Assembly: GCA_902774845.1 (NCBI GenBank)
Contig: CACYJU010000020.1
Location: 1 to 38,916 of the forward strand
Direction: 5' to 3'
DNA: 38,916 bases
Source: an uncultured Bacteroidota bacterium
GTDB taxonomy: Bacteria; Bacteroidota; Bacteroidia; Bacteroidales; P3
Under the pieces are notes generated by a model. It did no database searches. It saw nothing but the letters and a program-made list of their open reading frames with translations, and was not told where the DNA came from. Shown one piece after another: positions 32,416 to 38,916 of the stretch. The position numbers and the translations under genes are program-made. The stretch's first letter is position 1. Every line of letters starts with the position of its first letter.

Positions 32416-33141
32416 ATGATGACAAACAGTATACTTCTGATAATGGGAGGTGCCTCCAATACGACCATTATGTGGCTGGCGTTCATTGTGCTCTCCGTGA
32501 TAAGCTTTATCGTGAGCAAGAGCGTTCAGACGAAGTTTAAGAGCTATTCGCGCATACCAATGAACTATGGTATGACGGGATGCCAGGTGGCTGAGAAGAT
32601 GCTCTATGACAACGATATACACGACGTGACCGTTCAGGAGGTCAACGGCACCCTCACCGACCACTACAACCCTGTGAACAAGACCCTCAACCTGAGCCAC
32701 GATGTCTATCACGGCACGAGTGTGGCGGCAGCGGCGGTGGCGGCTCACGAGTGTGGCCATGCGGTGCAGCACGCCACTGGCTACGCCTGGCTTCAGATGC
32801 GCTCGACCTTGGTGCCGACGGTGAGTTTTTCTAACAAGTTCGTCATGTGGGTGCTGCTGGCAGGCATGCTTCTGGTCAACCGGTTGGGGACGACCCTGCT
32901 GCTGGTGGGAATAGGCCTTTATGCTCTGACAACTCTCTTTTCGATAGTGACCCTTCCGGTGGAGATAAACGCCTCCAGGAGGGCTCTGGTGTGGCTCAAC
33001 TCGCACAATATCACCTCGCCCGACACCCACCGCTATGCCGAAAGCGCCCTGCGCGCGGCTGCCTATACCTACATCATGGCTGCGGTGACCTCGCTGGCGA
33101 CGCTGATATATTATATAATGGTGTACAGCAATAGGAGGTGA
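32416..33141 (+). CDS. YugP-family membrane zinc metallopeptidase
   Basis: The 241-residue protein has an N-terminal membrane helix ([17 protein letters not shown]), the zinc-binding HECGH motif in [20 protein letters not shown] (about residues 108-127), and further helices near 140-180 and at the C-terminus. The preceding [20 protein letters not shown] is characteristic of the family. Substrates are unknown. It ends two bases before the mutS start codon, so the two are co-transcribed, and an AGGAGG for mutS lies within its last codons. Confidence 0.92.
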   Translation: MMTNSILLIMGGASNTTIMWLAFIVLSVISFIVSKSVQTKFKSYSRIPMNYGMTGCQVAEKMLYDNDIHDVTVQEVNGTLTDHYNPVNKTLNLSHDVYHGTSVAAAAVAAHECGHAVQHATGYAWLQMRSTLVPTVSFSNKFVMWVLLAGMLLVNRLGTTLLLVGIGLYALTTLFSIVTLPVEINASRRALVWLNSHNITSPDTHRYAESALRAAAYTYIMAAVTSLATLIYYIMVYSNRR

Positions 33142-33142
33142 A

Positions 33143-35776
33143 ATGGCGAAGAGCGCTGAAAACGACTCGCCTCTGATGAGGCAGCACGCGGAGATGAAAC
33201 GCCAGTTTCCCGACGCGATGTTGCTTTTCCGTGTAGGTGACTTCTATGAGACTTTCGGTGAGGACGCCAGAAAGGCGTCGCAGATACTTGGCATCACCCT
33301 CACCCGCAAGGCCAGCGGCGGCGGTGGCTACTGCGACCTGGCCGGAATACCCTATCACGCCATCGACCAATACCTGCCCAAGCTGGTGCGCTCGGGATTG
33401 AGGGTTGCCATCTGCGAGCAGCTCGAAGACCCCAAGAGCACCAAGGGACTTGTGAAACGCGGCATCACGGAGTTGGTGACGCCGGGTGTGTCGTACAACG
33501 ACAACGTGCTGGAGGTGAAGGAGAATAACTTCCTCTGCGGATTGCACTTGACTGACAAGATCCACGGCATAAGCTTCCTGGACGTCTCGACGGGTGAGTT
33601 CTATGTGGCTCAGGGCGACGACGAATATATAGACAAGCTGCTGCAGAGCTTCGCTCCCTCGGAGATAGTGCTCCAACGCAAGAAGCTGCATTGGTTCAAA
33701 GACAACTACTCGGAACGCTACTATACCAACACCTTCGAGGACTGGGTGTTCACCAAGGACTTTGCCGAAGAGCTGCTGATGAAGCAGTTCGGCACCACTT
33801 CACTCAAGGGCTTCGGCGTGGAGGATCTGGAGGCTGGTGTGGTGGCTGCCGGTGCGGCACTCTACTACCTGCAGGACACTCAGCACGACCGCACTCAGCA
33901 TATAACGAAGATAAGCCGCATCGACGAGGACCGCTATGTGTGGCTCGACAAGTTCACGGTGCGCAACCTCGAGCTGATTGGCTCTCATAATGACGGTGCG
34001 AAGACCCTCCTTTCGGTGATCGACCAGACGCTGACACCTATGGGGTCGCGTCAGCTGCGCCGCTGGATGCTCATGCCGTTGAAGGATGTGGACAGAATCG
34101 AAGAGCGTCTCTCGGTGGTGGACTACCTTGTGAGAAGTCGCGACCTGATGCAGAAGATGCAGCAGATCGTGCGCGGCATAGGCGACCTGGAACGTCTCAC
34201 CTCGAAAGCGTCGGTGGGACGTATCAACCCTCGCGAGCTCCTGCAGATGAAACGCTCGCTGGAGGGGATAGAAGAACTGAAAGGGCTCTGTGCACAGGCG
34301 GGCGACAAGTCGCTGGCCCTTTTCGCAGAGCAGCTCAACCCCTGCAGGGCTATCTTGGAGCGGCTGCAGAATGAGATAAACGAAGAGGCTCCGGTAAGGA
34401 TCGACAAGGGTGGGGTGATTGCCAAAGGGGTGAACGCCGAGCTGGATGAGCTGCGCGATATGGCGGGCAGCGGCAAAGAGTACCTGGCCAAGATGCAGCA
34501 GCAGGAGAGCGAGCGTACGGGTATCCCATCACTCAAGGTGGGGTTCAACAACGTGTTCGGCTACTACCTGGAGGTGACCAACGCACATAAAGACAAGGTC
34601 CCGTCGGAATGGATTCGCAAGCAGACTTTGACCAACGCGGAACGCTATATCACGCCCGAGCTGAAACAATACGAAGAGAAGATACTGGGTGCCGAAGACC
34701 GTATCGCTGCCTTGGAGGCTCAGCTGTACAACAAGCTGATTGCCGCCTTGAGCGAATATATGGTGCCGATACAGAACGACGCCCATCTGGTGGCGCGGTT
34801 GGACTGCCTGCAGTCGTTCGCTGCGGTGTCGCTCTCCAACGGCTATTGCCGTCCGAACCTGGACGACGGCGACGTTATTGACATCGTCGAAGGTCGCCAT
34901 CCTGTGATAGAAACCCAGCTTCCGCTTGGCGAGCAGTATGTCGCCAACAATGTGAGGCTCGACAGCGAGAGCCAGCAGATAATCATCATCACCGGACCGA
35001 ATATGTCTGGTAAGTCGGCTCTGCTGCGTCAGACCGCCCTGATAGTGCTTATGGCTCAGATGGGTTGCTACTGTCCGGCCAAGTCGGCCAACATCGGCGT
35101 GGTCGACAAGGTGTTCACACGGGTGGGTGCGTCTGACAATATCTCCTCAGGCGAGTCGACCTTCATGGTGGAGATGAATGAGACGGCCAGCATATTAAAT
35201 AATGTGTCGGACCGCAGTCTTGTGCTCCTCGATGAGATAGGACGCGGCACCAGCACCTACGACGGCATCTCTATCGCGTGGGCCATAACCGAATACCTGC
35301 ATGAGCAGAAGAAGATGCGACCTAAGGTGCTTTTCGCCACCCACTACCATGAGCTGATAGAGATGGCCGACCGTTACGAGCGCATAAAGAACTACCACAT
35401 ATCGGTAAAGGAGATAGGCAACAAGGTGATATTCATGCGAAAACTGGAGCCCGGCGGCAGCGAGCACAGTTTCGGAATACATGTTGCGCGTATGGCGGGA
35501 ATGCCCTCTTCGGTCTTGAAGAGAGCCAACGCGATGTTGGAGATCCTGGAGTCGAAAAACGAGTCTATTTCAGACAAGGAAAAAAGAGAAAAAAAACTGC
35601 CCGAACCAACACATTCTGTCCCCGGCGAAGGTTTCCAGCTGAGTTTTATACAGCTTGACGACCCTACGCTACTGGATATTAGAGATAGATTGTTGGATAT
35701 TGATATTGATACACTTACACCGCTGGAGGCGTTGATGAAACTCAACGAAATAAAAAAAATAGTGAAGAAAAAGTGA
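33143..35776 (+). CDS. mutS: DNA mismatch repair protein MutS
   Basis: The 877-residue protein recognises mismatches and signals MutL in an ATP-dependent manner. The mismatch-recognition motif is [11 protein letters not shown] (Phe-x-Glu near residues 31-33). The ATPase has Walker [15 protein letters not shown] near residue 617, [11 protein letters not shown], Walker [15 protein letters not shown], and FATHYHEL. The lever and clamp region includes [20 protein letters not shown]. The C-terminal ~60 residues are charged and end with a helix, as usual. AGGAGG at about 33134 gives a genuine Shine-Dalgarno sequence, unusual for this genome. Confidence 0.98.
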   Translation: MAKSAENDSPLMRQHAEMKRQFPDAMLLFRVGDFYETFGEDARKASQILGITLTRKASGGGGYCDLAGIPYHAIDQYLPKLVRSGLRVAICEQLEDPKSTKGLVKRGITELVTPGVSYNDNVLEVKENNFLCGLHLTDKIHGISFLDVSTGEFYVAQGDDEYIDKLLQSFAPSEIVLQRKKLHWFKDNYSERYYTNTFEDWVFTKDFAEELLMKQFGTTSLKGFGVEDLEAGVVAAGAALYYLQDTQHDRTQHITKISRIDEDRYVWLDKFTVRNLELIGSHNDGAKTLLSVIDQTLTPMGSRQLRRWMLMPLKDVDRIEERLSVVDYLVRSRDLMQKMQQIVRGIGDLERLTSKASVGRINPRELLQMKRSLEGIEELKGLCAQAGDKSLALFAEQLNPCRAILERLQNEINEEAPVRIDKGGVIAKGVNAELDELRDMAGSGKEYLAKMQQQESERTGIPSLKVGFNNVFGYYLEVTNAHKDKVPSEWIRKQTLTNAERYITPELKQYEEKILGAEDRIAALEAQLYNKLIAALSEYMVPIQNDAHLVARLDCLQSFAAVSLSNGYCRPNLDDGDVIDIVEGRHPVIETQLPLGEQYVANNVRLDSESQQIIIITGPNMSGKSALLRQTALIVLMAQMGCYCPAKSANIGVVDKVFTRVGASDNISSGESTFMVEMNETASILNNVSDRSLVLLDEIGRGTSTYDGISIAWAITEYLHEQKKMRPKVLFATHYHELIEMADRYERIKNYHISVKEIGNKVIFMRKLEPGGSEHSFGIHVARMAGMPSSVLKRANAMLEILESKNESISDKEKREKKLPEPTHSVPGEGFQLSFIQLDDPTLLDIRDRLLDIDIDTLTPLEALMKLNEIKKIVKKK

Positions 35777-35805
35777 AAAAAAGTTTTTGATTAAGAAAAA
35801 GTTTG

Positions 35806-35813
35806 TACTTTTG
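35806..35813 (+). promoter_or_regulatory. Promoter of the tRNA cluster
   Basis: TACTTTTG 26 bases before tRNA-Gly. TTTG at 35786-35789 is 16 bp upstream, shorter than the usual 19. Confidence 0.6.
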
Positions 35814-35839
35814 CAGTCGCTTTTTAAGAAAAAAGTCAC

Positions 35840-35915
<76 letters not shown>

Positions 35916-36012
35916 GTTCTTTGAAAAGATCTTTTCCAGATTTCGCCGACAATACTTTCTTTTTCATGATTGATATTTGTTTGGGTTTTAAAACGGCGAA
36001 TCCGGAAAGCCT

Positions 36013-36085
<73 letters not shown>

Positions 36086-36122
36086 CTAGTCTACAGAGCC
36101 GAGAGCTTTGGAAGAGACACGG

Positions 36123-36205
36123 GCTCTGGTGGTGGAATGGTAGACACGAGGGACTTAAAATCCCTTGACCGCAAGGTCGTGTGGGTTCAAGTCCCACCCG
36201 GAGTA
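36123..36205 (+). tRNA. tRNA-Leu(UAA)
   Basis: Acceptor GCTCTGG pairs with CCGGAGT, the anticodon loop CTTAAAA gives TAA, and a class II variable arm is present. CCA is not encoded. Confidence 0.93.
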
Positions 36206-36232
36206 CAAAACAGAGAGTTCTTTGAGATAAGG

Positions 36233-36300
36233 GTTATGACCCGTCCACGTCCTAAAAAGACGCCGAAATGTCGTATCTGACATCGAGGCCCGGTCATGAC
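36233..36300 (+). other. Structured spacer in the tRNA cluster, three-way-junction-like
   Basis: GTTATGACC (36233-36241) pairs with GGTCATGAC (36292-36300). Inside are hairpins CGTC-CTAAAAA-GACG (36248-36262) and ATGTC-GTATCT-GACAT (36268-36283). This could be an RNA processing signal or a small structured RNA; base pairing is read by eye. Confidence 0.45.
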
Positions 36301-36333
36301 AACGAAAAAAAACGATAAGAAGATGAATTAGAT

Positions 36334-36406
36334 GTCTTGGTAGCTCAGTTGGTAGAGCAATTGACTCTTAATCAATGGGTCCAGGGTTCGAGTCCCTGCC
36401 AGGACA
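36334..36406 (+). tRNA. tRNA-Lys(CUU)
   Basis: Acceptor GTCTTGG pairs with CCAGGAC, the anticodon loop CTCTTAA gives CTT, and the T-loop is TTCGAGT. CCA is not encoded. Confidence 0.95.
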
Positions 36407-36414
36407 CTTTTCAG

Positions 36415-36488
36415 CGGGGTGTAGCGCAGTTGGCTAGCGCGCCACGTTCGGGACGTGGAGGCCGGAAGTTCGAGTCTTCTCACCCCGA
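36415..36488 (+). tRNA. tRNA-Pro(CGG)
   Basis: Acceptor CGGGGTG pairs with CACCCCG, and the anticodon loop TTCGGGA gives CGG. It lies eight bases after tRNA-Lys. Confidence 0.95.
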
Positions 36489-36533
36489 CATCCGCAAGGA
36501 TGCGTCAAAGCATCGTCCGCAGACATCGGTCTT

Positions 36534-36606
<73 letters not shown>

Positions 36607-36617
36607 CAAAACAACAA

Positions 36618-36646
36618 AGACAGGACGTGACGTTCTGTCTTTTTTT
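36618..36646 (+). terminator. Terminator of the tRNA cluster
   Basis: AGACAGGACG and CGTTCTGTCT (one G-T pair) around TGA, followed by six more T residues. Confidence 0.9.
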
Positions 36647-36694
36647 ATGTAACACAATCACAGTTAAAATAACAACTTAATCAATTAAAAAAAC

Positions 36695-37054
36695 ATGGTA
36701 AAACAGTACGAAACCGTTTTCATTGTAACTCCCGTTTTGTCTGATGATCAGATGAAGGAAACGGTCGAGAAGTACACCAACTTCTTGAAAGATCACGGTG
36801 CAGAGATCGTCTACACCAACAACTGGGGCATGCGCAAGCTCGCCTATCCTATCAAAAAGAAAACCACTGGTTACTACTACCTCATCGAGTTCAAAGCCGA
36901 GGGTAGCCTGATCGCCGACCTCGAGATCGCCTACAAGCGCGACGAGCGTCTGCTCCGCTTCCTCACTGTGGCTCTCGACAAGCACGCTGTCGCTTACAAC
37001 GAGAAAAAGCGTAACGCCAAGAAAGCCGCCGCAGAGGCACCTGCTGCTGAATAA
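36695..37054 (+). CDS. rpsF: 30S ribosomal protein S6
   Basis: The 119-residue protein has the S6 pattern YETVFIVTPVLSDDQMKETV, NNWGMRKLAYPIKKKTTGYY and YKRDERLLRFLTVALDKHAV. It binds with S18 to the central domain of 16S rRNA. An Ala/Lys-rich tail (KKAAAEAPAAE) is typical of Bacteroidetes. It leads the conserved rpsF-rpsR-rplI operon. Confidence 0.97.
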   Translation: MVKQYETVFIVTPVLSDDQMKETVEKYTNFLKDHGAEIVYTNNWGMRKLAYPIKKKTTGYYYLIEFKAEGSLIADLEIAYKRDERLLRFLTVALDKHAVAYNEKKRNAKKAAAEAPAAE

Positions 37055-37112
37055 AACACTTGTGTAAGCAGCAAAAAACTTTAATTGTCAAACAGATAAC
37101 AAGAAAACAACA

Positions 37113-37379
37113 ATGGCAAACGAAACCGAAATAAAATATTTGACCCCGATAGCCGTAGAGACGCAGCGCAAAAAATACTGCCGCTTCAAAAAACTCGGCA
37201 TCAAGTACATCGACTATAAGGATGCGGATTTCCTTCTGAAATTCGTCAACGAGCAGGGTAAGATCCTTCCCCGTCGCATCACCGGTACGTCGAACAAGTA
37301 TCAGAAAAAAGTGTCACAGGCTGTGAAACGCGCCCGTCATATCGCCCTCATGCCTTATGTGGCCGATTGTTTAAAATAA
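37113..37379 (+). CDS. rpsR: 30S ribosomal protein S18
   Basis: The 88-residue protein has the S18 signature [20 protein letters not shown] and [20 protein letters not shown]. It sits 58 bases after rpsF, as in most bacteria. No cysteine-rich zinc motif is visible (single Cys residues only). Confidence 0.97.
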   Translation: MANETEIKYLTPIAVETQRKKYCRFKKLGIKYIDYKDADFLLKFVNEQGKILPRRITGTSNKYQKKVSQAVKRARHIALMPYVADCLK

Positions 37380-37397
37380 TAAAAGGAGGAAGCAAGA

Positions 37398-37847
37398 ATG
37401 GAAATCATACTGAAACAGGATGTGGCCAACTTGGGCTACAAGGACGATATCGTTAAAGTGAAGAATGGTTATGCCAACAACTACCTTCTTCCGCAGGGTC
37501 TGGCTATCATCGCTACCCCGTCGAATAAGAAAATGCACGCCGAGAACCTGAAACAGCGCGCCTTCAAAGAGGAGAAGATCCGCAAGGACGCTGAGGCTCT
37601 GCAGTCAGCCCTCAACGGCAAGAGCGTGAAGCTCATAGCCAAGGTCGGTGAGAACGGTCAGCTCTTTGGCTCTATCACCAACCAGCAGGTTGCCGAGGCT
37701 TTGAAGGAGCAGCACAACTACGATGTGGACCGCAAGAATATCGTGGTCGATGGCGACAAGATCAAGGCTGTTGGAGAGTACACCGCTATGGTGAACATCC
37801 ATCGCGAGATAAAAGCCGAACTGAAACTTGAAGTTGTAGCTGAATAA
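37398..37847 (+). CDS. rplI: 50S ribosomal protein L9
   Basis: The 149-residue protein begins MEIILKQDVANLGYKDDIVK and has VKNGYANNYLLPQGLAI, followed by the long connecting helix and a C-terminal domain with GENGQLFGSITNQQVAEAL. It binds 23S rRNA. An AAAGGAGG sequence before the ATG is one of the few good Shine-Dalgarno sites in the window. It is followed by a strong terminator. Confidence 0.97.
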   Translation: MEIILKQDVANLGYKDDIVKVKNGYANNYLLPQGLAIIATPSNKKMHAENLKQRAFKEEKIRKDAEALQSALNGKSVKLIAKVGENGQLFGSITNQQVAEALKEQHNYDVDRKNIVVDGDKIKAVGEYTAMVNIHREIKAELKLEVVAE

Positions 37848-37872
37848 GCTCCAAAAGCTAAATCAGTAAAAA

Positions 37873-37903
37873 GAGGCATCGTTCCACGGTGCCTCTTTTT
37901 TTT
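37873..37903 (+). terminator. Terminator of rpsF-rpsR-rplI
   Basis: GAGGCATCGT and ACGGTGCCTC form a 10-bp stem (one G-T) around TCC, followed by eight T residues. Confidence 0.92.
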
Positions 37904-37907
37904 GTTA

Positions 37908-38052
37908 TGATAAACTATAAACTATAAACTGTAAACTATAAATGTAAACTATAAATGTAAACTGTAAACTGTAAACTGTAAACTATAAACTGTAAACTAT
38001 AAACTGTAAACTATAAACTGTAAACTATAAACTATAAACTGTAAACTATAAA
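37908..38052. repeat. Octamer tract AAACTATA/AAACTGTA
   Basis: About 17 near-perfect eight-base units differ mainly at one A/G position. No spacers and no palindrome longer than the unit, so this is not a CRISPR array. Confidence 0.9.
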
Positions 38053-38130
38053 CTCTCCACCCTTACACCCTTACACCCATACACCCTTACACCAATACAC
38101 CCTTACACCCTTACACCAATACACGAATAA
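38053..38130. repeat. Octamer tract TTACACCC/ATACACCC
   Basis: Nine or so eight-base units follow directly after the AAACTATA tract with no gap, but the sequence of the unit is unrelated. Confidence 0.88.
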
Positions 38131-38241
38131 ACTATAAACTCTCCGCCTCCTCCCCTAAACATTGAACTTTGAACTTCATCCATCTAAATAAACGAAAGGA
38201 ACGAAAAAAAGTAGATGATAAGTTGTTGTTATTCTTAAGCC

Positions 38242-38364
38242 ATGGTCGGCCTGGAGGCCTCAAAATTATTCAAAAATCTCAATTAAAATCCCCCAACATT
38301 TTTCTAAAGATTTTGAGATGGATTTGTTACCGTTTTCGATAAGCCGGTTTTTTAGCGAAGCGAT
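38242..38364 (+). repeat. Dispersed 3'-flank element, copy D
   Basis: Starts ATGGTCGGCCTGGAGGCC, has CAAAATTATTCAAAAATC and AATTAAAATC shared with copy A, and ends near AGCGAAGCGA. It lies downstream of rplI in the same orientation. Confidence 0.75.
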
Positions 38365-38916
38365 GTTGTTGCTTTTTGATGTTTGAGATAACGACAGTTA
38401 TGTGCTAAGAATTATGGCTTAGGCGTAAGAGCTCGCTCTTAAGACAAAGGCATGGCGCTTAGCATAAAGTTACAAAGTAACACAAACATTGAAAAGAGTT
38501 TTTCCTGTTTTTGTCTTAAATACAAATAAAAAGATCCGTGTAAATCCGTGTTCGAAAAAATAAATTTCTGTGCTTTCTGCAATTTGACTTCGTTGTCCTC
38601 CTTTTCGCTCGTGATAGCTCAAAACAGCTTGTTTGGCTCTTTTCTTTCGCTCAGGCGTCGGTTCTGTGGGACAAAAAAGATCCTCATGCCTGGTATGATA
38701 GAGATGATTTTTTAGATTGTGATAGCAATTGGTGTTTTTGCTCACGAAGTATGATATGGCTCTATAAGAGACAAAGATGAGAGGTTGATATTTTGTCTAA
38801 GTGCTTGCAATTAAGGAAAAAAATATAAACATTGAATCTTGTCGGGACTGCAAGTCCGACATATATACTGAAGTGAGTGTTTTTTCCGGTTTTTGTAAAA
38901 AACAAAATATCTGTGC
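38365..38916. other. AT-rich end of window, no convincing gene
   Basis: A minus-strand frame of 91 codons at 38470-38745 has no recognisable family, and its codons look random. Features visible are TCCGTGTAAATCCGTG near 38535 and a small hairpin GTCGGGACT-GCA-AGTCCGAC near 38839-38858. The reading frame may continue outside the window. Confidence 0.4.

Noticed and set aside
37908..38130. CRISPR-like array of short repeats
   Set aside because: Units are eight bases with no unique spacers and no cas genes nearby; they are plain tandem repeats.
38470..38745. 91-codon minus-strand frame near the window end
   Set aside because: No recognisable family, atypical codons, and it covers AT-rich repeat-like DNA.

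Overview
The window reads as chromosomal DNA of an uncultured Bacteroidales bacterium. The evidence is: Bacteroidetes-type promoters (TTTG, 19 bp, TAnnTTTG) before tRNA and protein genes; start codons mostly without Shine-Dalgarno sequences; many short lipoproteins with a Cys lipobox; a type IX secretion (T9SS) cargo tail; a PorX regulator; and a cobalamin riboswitch ahead of a BtuB/BtuG-like pair. I cannot name a genus. Most genes are GC-rich in codon use, while 13.5-16.9 kb is plainly AT-rich.

Layout. 1-1.3 kb: 3' part of a BspA-type leucine-rich-repeat surface protein with a T9SS tail. 1.6-6.7 kb: tex, two related lipoproteins, and porX on the opposite strand. 6.9-12.7 kb: mfd, an AAA ATPase with a DUF4143-like tail, and an unknown protein. 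12.7-13.5 kb: three tRNA-Leu genes and a partial tRNA duplication. 13.5-16.9 kb: a two-gene island inserted at the 3' end of tRNA-Leu(CAG), bounded by a 20-bp perfect direct repeat. 17-24.4 kb: a lipoprotein, murB, an unknown protein, purA, envelope proteins, a thioesterase and a GatB/YqeY protein. 24.5-28.8 kb: tRNA-Phe, gene remnants, structured repeats and small lipoproteins. 28.8-32.2 kb: the cobalamin-uptake pair btuG and btuB under a riboswitch. 32.4-35.8 kb: a YugP-type metallopeptidase and mutS. 35.8-36.6 kb: six tRNA genes. 36.7-37.8 kb: rpsF-rpsR-rplI. 37.9-38.9 kb: tandem repeats and a dispersed element, with no convincing gene.

Three things stand out. First, the island at tRNA-Leu(CAG) carries a multi-hydrophobic protein and a tail-anchored coiled-coil protein of unknown function and has no visible recombinase. 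It is the best candidate here for an undescribed accessory system. Second, short tandem tracts with a 7-8 bp period but different sequences occupy many intergenic gaps, and similar tracts sit in frame inside at least four genes. Third, a dispersed element with conserved ends occurs four times, each time downstream of a gene and in the sense orientation of that gene.

Housekeeping functions represented are DNA repair (mfd, mutS), purine and peptidoglycan synthesis (purA, murB), translation (ribosomal proteins, tRNAs), B12 import, and T9SS regulation and cargo.
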